From NCBI RefSeq assembly GCF_012516435.1, contig NZ_CP051216.1, forward strand, positions 3,347,669-3,411,668: DNA of 64,000 bases. The letters are read 5' to 3'. Below are positions 10,921 through 18,304 of this stretch, piece after piece; the stretch's first letter is position 1; every line of letters starts with the position of its first letter. Made by a program: the position numbers and the translations under genes. The DNA is from Pseudodesulfovibrio sp. zrk46. GTDB taxonomy: Bacteria > Desulfobacterota > Desulfovibrionia > Desulfovibrionales > Desulfovibrionaceae. The notes below the pieces were generated by a model that worked only from the letters and a program-made list of their open reading frames with translations, was not told the origin of the DNA and searched no databases.

Positions 10921-11385
10921 GTGACTCTTGTACGCATCGACAATAGGTTGATTCATGGGCAGATCATAGAAACTTGGCTTCCGCACACAGGCGCCAAAAC
11001 TGTGATTGTTTCAAATGATGCTCTTGCCGCAGATATGTTGCAGCAAGAAATCATGTCACTGGCTATCCCTCAAACCATCTCTTGTATTTTTTGTTCGATC
11101 GAGCAACTCGCTGATGAAATTGAAGAGAGAAAAGATTCAGGTGAATCAGAATCTATTTTGGTTCTTTTTTCTTCTTGTCCGGATGCCAAACGTGCATATG
11201 AATGTGGATTCGGATTTGAAGTTTTGAATATTGGTAACGTTCATTATAGCCCTGGGAAAAAGCAAATTTCCCCTAGTGTAGCACTCTCTGACGATGATGA
11301 AAGCTGTCTCAAACAATTATCCCAAAAAGGCGTAGAGCTTGATTTCCGTTGCGTACCCAATGATCCTATTCAGGTGAGGTTCTAG
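10921..11385 (+). CDS. PTS mannose/sorbose-family IIB component
   Basis: A 154-residue IIB-Man protein starting LVRIDNRLIHGQIIETW; His12 is the expected phosphoacceptor. GTG start at 10921 behind GGGAG. It would pass phosphate from the upstream IIA to sugar bound at IIC/IID. Confidence 0.9.
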   Translation: MTLVRIDNRLIHGQIIETWLPHTGAKTVIVSNDALAADMLQQEIMSLAIPQTISCIFCSIEQLADEIEERKDSGESESILVLFSSCPDAKRAYECGFGFEVLNIGNVHYSPGKKQISPSVALSDDDESCLKQLSQKGVELDFRCVPNDPIQVRF

Positions 11386-11387
11386 AT

Positions 11388-12085
11388 ATGTCTGTTGCTA
11401 GTCCATATCTTTGGTTCGCACTGGTCGCTTTTTTTTTGCCCTCTTTTCTCTCTTCCGTTTCTCACTTAGTCTCGGACTTCTAGAACGTCCACTCGTTGTT
11501 GGATTGTTCTGGGCGCTCTTCACTGGGGATATTGAAACCAGTTTATATATAGCAATCTTTTTTGAGCTTTTTTGGTTGGATCTCATACCTGTTGGAACGT
11601 ATATCCCACCACACTTAACGGCAGCGACCTTTGCCGCATTATCGCTCACAACATATTTTGGATTCAGCGCCCCTGGACGGATTATGGGCATTCTGTTTAT
11701 GAGCATGCCTTTGGCTTGGGTTGGGGCTAAATTAGAGTTCATTCTACGTGAACAGGAGAAGGGGAGCTACAACTCACTTCTCAATTGGTCTCGGAATCCT
11801 AAGGATCAGAATGTGCCATCAATTCTCGTAGCGCGGGCTATCGGCCGGAAGCTTATTTTTTCCTTTTCAACTTTTTATTTATGTCTGCTTGTTCTGATGT
11901 TCACATTTCAAGCATTTATATCATTGTTTCCCGGCTTCTTGCTTTCAATCGACATAACATGGGCCCACCTTTGGATTGCCGCAACATTGGGAGGTCTCAT
12001 GGCTCTTAGGCTTAAGCGTGTTTATGTCGTATTGGCAATAGGCACAGCTCTTGTTGCCTTTTACCTAGCCTCTATGAGTATCTAA
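11388..12085 (+). CDS. PTS mannose/sorbose-family IIC component, frameshifted at a T9 run
   Basis: Membrane IIC subunit of a mannose-type PTS, split across two frames. The only start with a good ribosome binding site (AGGTGAGG, 8 bases upstream) is the ATG at 11388, whose frame stops at TAG 11481-11483 after 31 codons. The rest, with the conserved LGLLERPLVVG and several membrane spans, is in the -1 frame from about 11411, where only a TTG with no ribosome binding site could start. The two frames join smoothly across GC plus nine T at 11429-11437: a tenth T, or a -1 slip at U UUU UUU, restores a 232-residue protein. It may be programmed slippage, a phase-variable run, a decaying gene or a sequencing error. 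No IID gene follows. Confidence 0.75.
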
Positions 12086-12113
12086 AATTTTTTCGTTCGA
12101 TATTGTGTTTTTT

Positions 12114-12137
12114 CACCTGTTTTAACTTGCACAGGTG
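12114..12137. other. Inverted repeat upstream of ppaC
   Basis: CACCTGT and ACAGGTG are perfect 7-bp arms with a 10-base loop in the gap between the IIC gene and ppaC. No T-run follows on the plus strand, so it is more likely an operator or leader element for ppaC than a terminator. Confidence 0.3.
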
Positions 12138-12221
12138 GGAAAGATTGTGATATTTGGCACATTCTATTTCAGAGGTAATTTTCCTGATTTCAGGAGTAAT
12201 TTAATTAGGAGGACTTTAGAT

Positions 12222-13142
12222 ATGGCAATTTTGGTTGTTGGACACAAAAACCCCGATACCGATACCGTCGCTTCCGCGATTGCTGTCGCTGATCTTTTCA
12301 CCAAGCGTGGCCAGGAAGCCAAAGCTATCACTCAGGGCGAAATCGCTCCTGAAACTGCTTTCGTGCTTGAGAAGTTCGGCTTCACTGCTCCCGAGATCGT
12401 CACCGACGCTACCGACCAGCAGATCATCTTGGTTGACCACACCGATATCTCCCAGACCATCGACAACTTGGACAAGGGTGAACTTCTTGCTGTTGTTGAT
12501 CACCACAAACTGGGTGATGTTACCACCCCCAACCCGCTGGAAATGTGGGTGTGGCCTGTTGGCTGTACCGGTACTGTCATCAAGGCCATGTACGATTTCT
12601 ACAACGTTGAAGTTCCGGCTAATGTTGCAGGCATCTTGCTGTGCGCCATTCTGAGCGATACCGTCATGTTCAAGTCCGTGACCTGCACTGAGCAGGACAA
12701 GGAAGCAGTAGAAACACTGGCTAAAATCGCCGGCGTTGAAGATGTTATGGCTCTGGGCATGGAAATGTTCAAAGTCAAGTCTGCTGTTGACGGTGCTACC
12801 CCGAATGAACTTGTTTTCCGCGACTACAAAGACTTTGACATGTCCGGCAACAAAGTTGGTATTGGCCAGCTGGAAGTTGTTGATTTGTCTATGCTGGACG
12901 CTCACAAAGAAGCTCTTCAGGCTGAAATCGAAAAAGTCAAAGCTGATGGTCGTCACTCCGTCTTCCTGCTTTTGACTGACATCATGAAGGAAGGCTCTGA
13001 GATGCTTATTGCCTCTGACGATCCGTCTGTTGTCGAAAAGGCTTTCGGCGTTGCAACTGACGGCGCTCCCGTCTACCTGGACGGCGTGATGAGCCGCAAA
13101 AAGCAGGTTGCCCCCAACTTCATCAAGGCCTTCGAAGGCTAG
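12222..13142 (+). CDS. ppaC: Manganese-dependent inorganic pyrophosphatase (family II)
   Basis: Cytoplasmic family II PPase hydrolyses pyrophosphate, much of which comes from sulfate activation by ATP sulfurylase in sulfate reducers. The 306-residue protein has the DHH-family ligands: GHKNPDTDT at about 7-15, DHH at about 93-95, and the C-terminal SRKKQ signature. The start at 12222 follows AGGAGG and matches the family length; an in-frame start further upstream would add 29 unsupported residues. GC-rich codon use compared with the preceding PTS genes suggests high expression. A strong terminator follows. Confidence 0.96.
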   Translation: MAILVVGHKNPDTDTVASAIAVADLFTKRGQEAKAITQGEIAPETAFVLEKFGFTAPEIVTDATDQQIILVDHTDISQTIDNLDKGELLAVVDHHKLGDVTTPNPLEMWVWPVGCTGTVIKAMYDFYNVEVPANVAGILLCAILSDTVMFKSVTCTEQDKEAVETLAKIAGVEDVMALGMEMFKVKSAVDGATPNELVFRDYKDFDMSGNKVGIGQLEVVDLSMLDAHKEALQAEIEKVKADGRHSVFLLLTDIMKEGSEMLIASDDPSVVEKAFGVATDGAPVYLDGVMSRKKQVAPNFIKAFEG

Positions 13143-13172
13143 TCTACTAGACTAAAATAGTGCGCAAAGTCA

Positions 13173-13212
13173 GGCCCGTCAGCGTTGTGCTGGCGGGCCA
13201 TTTTATTAAAAT
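13173..13212 (+). terminator. Intrinsic terminator of ppaC
   Basis: GGCCCGTCAGC pairs with GCTGGCGGGCC (11 bp, one G-U pair) around a 5-base loop, followed by ATTTTATT. Confidence 0.8.
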
Positions 13213-13237
13213 TATAATTTTAACACCGATACATAGC

Positions 13238-13270
13238 AAAAAAAGCGGAGCAACAAACGTTGCTCCGCTT
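13238..13270 (-). terminator. Intrinsic terminator of the hup-selenoprotein-dapA operon
   Basis: A perfect 11-bp stem (AGCGGAGCAAC with its complement, 4-base loop) is followed on the minus strand by seven T. It lies about 30 bases after the dapA stop. Confidence 0.88.
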
Positions 13271-13300
13271 GGGATGACCGAAAAAAGCCCTGATCAAAAA

Positions 13301-14182
13301 TTATATAACGCCAGCTTCTTTAAGTATTTTTTTAAGCTTCGGCTTGTTGTCTTCTTGCATCGGGACAATTGGAAGACGGAATGAGGCTTCAGGGAAAATT
13401 CCCATCATGTTGAGAGAAGTTTTGACCGGAATCGGATTAGTCTCCATGAACATGGCACGATTGACCGGAGCCATTTTCAAACTCAGATCAAGAGCTTTCT
13501 CATGATCCTTATTAAAGAAGGCTTTACACATTCCGCTCATTGCCGCAGGCATTATGTTTGAAATAACAGAAATAACACCACATCCACCAACGGAAAGAAG
13601 TGGAAGGACAGTAAAGTCATCGCCGGAAAGCAGATTGAAATCTTTACCACATTGCTCAATGACCTGAGCTCCTTGATTAAGATTACCTGTAGCTTCCTTG
13701 ACTGCAATGGCCTCGGGAACTGCGTCAGTGATCATTTTGAGATGTTCTGGCAAAAGATTTAAACCGGTACGCCCTGGAACGTTGTAAATAACGAATGGCA
13801 TAGAGGCTTCGGCTGCAATTGCCTTAAAGTGCTCTACCAATCCACCGGGAGTTGGCTTGTTATAATAAGGTGTAATTTGCAAAGCTGCGTCTGCACCAGC
13901 ATCTTTAGCCATCTTGGTCAATTCGATAGCTTCGCGTGTACTGTTAGAGCCAGCACCAGCAATCACAGGAACGCGACCTTTGGCCTGTTCAACACAAATT
14001 TTGATGATACGTCCCTGTTCTTCATGAGTCAGAGTAGCGGCTTCACCGGTGGTGCCGCAGGGCACAAGGCCATCAATACCTTGTTCAATTTGCCATTCAA
14101 TGAAGTCGCGATAAGTTGTCTCGTCGATCTGACCGTCTTTAAACGGTGTCGAGAGGGCAGTGAAAGCTCCTCTGAGTTCCAT
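13301..14182 (-). CDS. dapA: 4-hydroxy-tetrahydrodipicolinate synthase
   Basis: DapA condenses pyruvate with aspartate semialdehyde in lysine and diaminopimelate synthesis. The 293-residue protein starting MELRGAFTALSTPF has PCGTTGEA (about 41-48), the catalytic Tyr in VIYNVPGRTG and the Schiff-base Lys in AIAVKEATGNL. I start at 14182 because AGGAGG is 8 bases upstream and the length then matches the family; a longer frame to 14233 has no ribosome binding site. It is the last gene after hup and the selenoprotein. Confidence 0.96.
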   Translation of the reverse strand: MELRGAFTALSTPFKDGQIDETTYRDFIEWQIEQGIDGLVPCGTTGEAATLTHEEQGRIIKICVEQAKGRVPVIAGAGSNSTREAIELTKMAKDAGADAALQITPYYNKPTPGGLVEHFKAIAAEASMPFVIYNVPGRTGLNLLPEHLKMITDAVPEAIAVKEATGNLNQGAQVIEQCGKDFNLLSGDDFTVLPLLSVGGCGVISVISNIMPAAMSGMCKAFFNKDHEKALDLSLKMAPVNRAMFMETNPIPVKTSLNMMGIFPEASFRLPIVPMQEDNKPKLKKILKEAGVI

Positions 14183-14241
14183 GATCATCCCCTCCTGTAA
14201 AGCGGAAAGCTGCGGGTTTATAAAAAGGGGCATGAAGCACC

Positions 14242-15102
14242 CTAATGTAATATGGCGCTCACGTCCGGGTTGTCGGCATAATTGTCGCCAAGTCCAACTG
14301 AAAGAGACATGACGGCATTAGGTTCTTCCCAAACAAAAGGTTGAGAACGATCAGGCCATGAAAAAATCCTGACCTCATTTATTGTTCGACCTTTATCATA
14401 TGGGCGAACCCAGACGCATCGGCCGTCAGCCTCAACACGTCCATTAACGCCGGAGCCATAACCGCTTCCAAACAAGAAATCGGGAGTGTATTCCGGCGAT
14501 TGTGCCAGATACTCGCGCTCAGCAGCCCACCCCCAGTCGGAAAGACCGATCAAGAGTTTGACCTCATCTTGGTGCTTTTTGACCAAACTAGTAATTTCTC
14601 GGATGATTCCTTCTGCAGGAGCATCATGCCCCTTCCTCAGAGAAGGGAATCGAATAAATCCTATCGAATCACCCGACGAAGTCTTTACCTTGGTAAAAGG
14701 TGCATCCTTGGCAGCATTTCTCGTCTGGTCGACGTTGACACCTAGATGACCAAAATAGTTGGCTTCATCCTGTGCGAGCATGGCGATGTCATAGTTCATT
14801 AAATCATAGGATTTTGCAAGACCGGATACCAATTCAGCAGCAGGTTTTTTGCCGCCAGGAACCATGAACTCCCAAGCACCGGAAACGAGAAGTATGGGCT
14901 GATCTGACTTTTTAGCGTCTAAAAAATACGTGGCCCGCCGGGCCACCCCTCCAAGAGTCTTACCGCCTCAAGAAGGGCATGGCCGCACCGTGCCATACGT
15001 ATTTGCTGAGTAGAGAATTGTCAGCAACGGCTGACCTGCTCGTGCGAACTCACAAGATAAAAGAATTGCCGCCACAAGCAGGCAGTATGAAAACCAACGC
15101 AT
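14242..15102 (-). CDS. UshA-like selenoprotein with in-frame UGA (Sec45)
   Basis: An ATG at 15102, next to the hup stop, opens a 287-codon frame interrupted only by TGA at 14970-14968. Before it comes a signal peptide (MRWFSYCLLVAAILLSCEF, possible lipobox Cys17), then ANTYGTVRPCPS; after it come GGKTLGGVARRATYF and about 225 further residues. That junction resembles the N-terminus of secreted 5'-nucleotidase/metallophosphatase-like proteins, whose relatives carry Cys-rich motifs followed by GGLARR. A hairpin with G at the first loop position lies 31 bases after the UGA, as expected for a bacterial SECIS. The usual DxH metal ligands are absent (NTYG instead), so redox rather than nucleotidase activity is likely. 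Conventional annotation would start at GTG 14946 and lose the signal peptide and Sec. The call as selenoprotein is inference; the enzyme activity is unknown. Confidence 0.85.
14930..14970 (-). promoter_or_regulatory. Bacterial SECIS-like element with its UGA codon
   Basis: UGA is at 14970-14968. On the same strand GTGGCCC (14946-14940) and GGGCCAC (14936-14930) form a perfect 7-bp stem with the 3-base loop GGC. Loop distance from the UGA (31 nt) and a G at the first loop position fit known bacterial SECIS elements, which lie within the coding region. Confidence 0.72.
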
Positions 15103-15103
15103 T

Positions 15104-15379
15104 TTAGTCGTTAATAAATTCTTTCAACTCTTTACCAGGACGGAAGAAGGGAAGCTTTTTAGGACGAACCTGAACGACACTACCTGTCTTCGGGTTACGG
15201 CCAGTGTAGCCTTCATAGTCCTTGATTTTGAAGCTGCCAAAGCCACGGATTTCGACTCGGTCACCACGGAGAAGGGCTTCCTTGACGGAATCGACGAAGG
15301 CTCCGACCACCTTGGTGGCTTCGTCAACGTGCATTTTTTTCTCTTCAGACAGAGCCTTAATCAATTCGCTCTTGTTCAT
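15104..15379 (-). CDS. HU/IHF-family DNA-binding protein
   Basis: A 91-residue histone-like protein. It begins MNKSELIKALSEEK and carries the family arm motif GRNPKTG (about 61-67) that inserts into the minor groove. The FRPGKELKEFIND ending is closer to IHF-beta-like proteins than to the second HU gene at 28205. It heads the operon with the selenoprotein and dapA; the selenoprotein ATG begins one base after its stop. Confidence 0.93.
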   Translation of the reverse strand: MNKSELIKALSEEKKMHVDEATKVVGAFVDSVKEALLRGDRVEIRGFGSFKIKDYEGYTGRNPKTGSVVQVRPKKLPFFRPGKELKEFIND

Positions 15380-15406
15380 AGTGTCCCCCTGGAACTATAG
15401 AGTTAA

Positions 15407-15434
15407 CCGAAAGCCCCATTTTGAGGCCTTTCGG
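15407..15434 (-). other. Stem-loop in the hup leader
   Basis: CCGAAAG and CTTTCGG pair (7 bp) around a 14-base loop, within the presumed 5' untranslated region of hup and about 28 bases before its start codon. No T-run follows. Possible stability or translation-control element. Confidence 0.35.
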
Positions 15435-15470
15435 GCAACAAAACACGGAACTCTTCTAAAATTCTCACTA

Positions 15471-15500
15471 ACTATGCCGAAAAATAACTCTTTTCGTCAA
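15471..15500 (-). promoter_or_regulatory. Putative sigma-70 promoter of the hup operon
   Basis: On the minus strand TTGACG (15500-15495) and CATAGT (15476-15471) are separated by 18 bases. Start would be near 15464, giving a leader of about 85 bases. Confidence 0.5.
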
Positions 15501-15516
15501 CCCCTTATTTATAATT

Positions 15517-16326
15517 TCACACAGAAGGGAAGTCTTTAAGAATAGGACGCCCAGCAATTCGCTCTATATTGGCCTCCCTGTAACGCATAATCTTTTGCGC
15601 TAACATCTTGATATCTTTACTTGCTGGAGCATTCGGAGCAAATTTCATCAGCGGCGTTTGACGACGAACAGACTCAACGAGAGTCTGATCTTGGTGAATG
15701 AAGCCGAGATTTCGAAGCTCGATATTCAAGAAGTTTTTACAGGCAGCAGACAGTCTGTCAAAAGTCTGCTTTGCTTCACTAGCCGATACTGCTTGGTTTA
15801 CGATTACTAGGAAATCCTTAACATTATGCTGTGTCGCCAAAACTTTAATCATGGCGTAGCTATCGGTCAGTGATGTCGGCTCTGGAGTAACCACGACAAT
15901 CCGAAGTTGGGTCAGGGCAGCAAACGATAGAACCGTATGGCTAATGCCAGCACCTAAATCAAGCATGAGATAGTCATATTCACCCGCAAGAGTAATGAGT
16001 TTCTTGAACAAGATATCCTGCATATCTTCATCCATCTCAACCAATTCAGGCACACCGCTAGTGGCTGGCAGCATATCGAACCCGTCCTCAATAGGGACAA
16101 GAACATCTTCGGCGTCAACACCTGTCTGCATTAAATCGTGCAAATTTCTTTCTGGCGATATCCCGAGTAGAACGTCAAGATTGGCTAAGCCAAGATCACA
16201 ATCCATGAGCATGGCGGTCATTTCCGCCTCATGAAGTGCATACCCCAGATTTAGGACAATATTAGTTTTTCCAACTCCGCCTTTGCCGCTCATGATGGAC
16301 AGGCTAAGTGTATTGTTATCGTTCAT
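15517..16326 (-). CDS. MinD/ParA-family ATPase (FlhG-like)
   Basis: A 269-residue deviant Walker A ATPase: SGKGGVGKT at about 13-21, LMDCDLGLANLDVLLG at about 39-54, and LMLDLGAGI near residue 119. The LANLDVLLG segment is typical of the YlxH/FlhG branch, which sets flagellar number and position, but no flagellar genes are adjacent. It follows a diguanylate cyclase by 12 bases and may act with it in polar localisation or motility. A GGAGA motif precedes the ATG. Confidence 0.82.
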   Translation of the reverse strand: MNDNNTLSLSIMSGKGGVGKTNIVLNLGYALHEAEMTAMLMDCDLGLANLDVLLGISPERNLHDLMQTGVDAEDVLVPIEDGFDMLPATSGVPELVEMDEDMQDILFKKLITLAGEYDYLMLDLGAGISHTVLSFAALTQLRIVVVTPEPTSLTDSYAMIKVLATQHNVKDFLVIVNQAVSASEAKQTFDRLSAACKNFLNIELRNLGFIHQDQTLVESVRRQTPLMKFAPNAPASKDIKMLAQKIMRYREANIERIAGRPILKDFPSV

Positions 16327-16338
16327 GACTTATCTCCG

Positions 16339-17193
16339 TTAATTTCCACCAAAAAGGAATTGCTTTTCGTTTGCATGAACCAGTGTGTCATTAGGTACAT
16401 TGTCCACAAAGGGTAGCTTTGAAACCTTGACTTGATCTTTGCCAGAGGTCTTGGCTTCATACAACGCATCATCAGCCAACTTAATGAACTCATCAGCGGT
16501 TATATCTACGGAGCCCTTGTAGCAAGTAAGACCTACAGAGCAGGTAACATTAAAGATTTTAGCACCATCGGGAGATACAAACTCAATTTCCCGAAATTCA
16601 TTAAGAAGACGACTTAAAAGACGTTGCGCTTTGACCACCCCAGATCCTGCCATAATCAAAGCAAATTCCTCTCCACCATATCGAGCAGCTAAGTCATAGC
16701 GCCGAGTTGTTTGCTCAAGCTTCTGAGCAAAAGAGGACAACACTTCATCTCCTTTGGGATGACCATATGTATCATTGATGGATTTAAAGTTATCCAAATC
16801 AAAAATAGCAAGTGAAAGGGGAGTCCGTGCTCGCTTTGACCGTTCAATTTCAATATCAAGAGTACGGTCAAAAGCTCGTCGATTTGCCAATCCAGTAAGG
16901 GCATCATGCTCAGTTTGATAAGCAAGACGTTCAAGTGTCTCCTGAAAACGCTTAAGATGCGGAAAAGCGTCACCATCAATCGGCAAGCTTAGCCAGCCGC
17001 TCAGATTATGCTTGCTAGAGAGATCTTCCCATTCGCTAGGTGACACACCTTGAAACAGTCGAAAGACCCAAACGGCATCAGAAGCATCCCCATCTTCTCC
17101 AGAGAAGAAGCGGTTTCCTAATTCCTCTCGAAGTACGGCAAGCTCTGTGGCCAATTCGTTTTGCGGAAATTTAAGTGTTTTGTCCATGGGCAT
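16339..17193 (-). CDS. GGDEF-domain diguanylate cyclase
   Basis: A 284-residue protein with an N-terminal region without recognised domain (about 1-90, containing SPSEWEDLSSKHNLSGWLSL) and a C-terminal GGDEF domain starting at EHDALTGLANRRAFD. The active site is GGEEF at about 173-177. The product-inhibition site is intact (RRYD, five residues upstream). It should therefore make cyclic di-GMP. It overlaps the end of prfB by 23 bases and precedes the MinD-like ATPase. The start could also be the ATG two codons later. Confidence 0.9.
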   Translation of the reverse strand: MPMDKTLKFPQNELATELAVLREELGNRFFSGEDGDASDAVWVFRLFQGVSPSEWEDLSSKHNLSGWLSLPIDGDAFPHLKRFQETLERLAYQTEHDALTGLANRRAFDRTLDIEIERSKRARTPLSLAIFDLDNFKSINDTYGHPKGDEVLSSFAQKLEQTTRRYDLAARYGGEEFALIMAGSGVVKAQRLLSRLLNEFREIEFVSPDGAKIFNVTCSVGLTCYKGSVDITADEFIKLADDALYEAKTSGKDQVKVSKLPFVDNVPNDTLVHANEKQFLFGGN

Positions 17194-18290
17194 GCATAAA
17201 GAGTAAGTAGTTGCGGATCATTTCGTCTAGGTCGCCATCAAGAAACGCCTCGACATTACCTGTTTCGCTGTTGGAGCGATGATCTTTGACCAGCCGGTAT
17301 GGTTGGAGTGTATAGGTGCGGATCTGACTTCCCCAAGCAATGGCTTCCTTGGCCTGATAGTCTTGTCGACGGCTTTCCTCAATTTTTTTGAGTTCAGCTT
17401 CATACAACCGTGCCTTCACCAGACGCATGGCAGTTGCTTTATTTCTGTGCTGTGATTTCTCATTTTGACACTGAGCAACAATTCCAGTGGGTATGTGGGT
17501 GATTCGCACGGCAGAACTAGTCTTGTTCACACTTTGACCACCGGGGCCACTTGATCGAAAAGTATCAATACGCAGATCTTCTTCCTTCACATCGATTTCA
17601 ATGTCATCATCCATGTCGGGATAGACATCAACAGAAGCGAAAGAGGTGTGCCTTCTACCAGAAGAGTCGAAGGGCGATATACGAATTAGTCGATGTACTC
17701 CAGCTTCTCCCTTGAGAAGTCCATAGGCATACAATCCCTCTATTTGTATAGTCACACTCTTAATTCCAGCTTCATCGCCATGCTGAAAATCCAATTGATT
17801 TACTTTAAATCCCTTACGCTCCCCATAGCGAGTGTACATTCGCAGAAGCATCTCGGCCCAATCTTGTGATTCGACACCGCCAGCTCCAGGATGAATTTCA
17901 AGAATAGCATTGTTTTTATCGTGTTCAAAAGCAAACATTGTAGCCAACTCGGTTCCAGCTAGACGAGAGCGGAACAAGTGCACTTGGGCATCTAAAGCAT
18001 TCAATGTTTCCCCATCTGCCTCTTCCTGTGCCAATTCAAGCCATGCATCAAGGTCGTCTTTTGCTTCAACAAGGTCGTCGTACATTCCGAGTTTGATACT
18101 AAGTTGGCTTTTTTCCTTTAGCACAGGAGTGAGCGCATCAGGCTTATCCCATGCTCCAGGTTTTGAAAGTTCCAATTCTATTTCATCAAGTCTATTCTTG
18201 GTTTCAGTATAGTCAAAGACGCCCCCAAAGAGACTCAAATTGATCTAAAAGATCCGTCGATACGGCTTTAAGCTCAGGAAATTCTTTCAT
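17171..18290 (-). CDS. prfB: Peptide chain release factor 2 with programmed +1 frameshift
   Basis: RF2 recognises UGA and UAA. The true frame begins at ATG 18290 and reads 25 codons to the UGA at 18215-18213 within GGGGGCGTCTTTGAC, the classical site: an internal Shine-Dalgarno-like G-run three bases before CUU UGA C. A +1 slip at CUU skips one base and continues LDYTETKNRLDE to 17171, giving 372 residues. The GGQ catalytic loop is present in SGPGGQSVNKT. In this mechanism low RF2 lets ribosomes pause at UGA and shift, giving autoregulation. Reading only the downstream frame from about 18238 loses the first residues. Confidence 0.96.
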
Positions 18291-18304
18291 TACTTAATAT
18301 TATC

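Noticed and set aside
11411..12085. IIC starting at TTG 11411
   Set aside because: No ribosome binding site, and the first residues are shifted relative to the frame supported by AGGTGAGG and ATG 11388.
14242..14946. A shorter 234-residue protein starting at GTG 14946
   Set aside because: It would lose the signal peptide and the conserved N-terminus; the GTG lies inside the SECIS stem and has no ribosome binding site.
17171..18238. RF2 read as a single frame from about 18238
   Set aside because: The frame before the UGA encodes the RF2 N-terminus and the classical frameshift site is intact.
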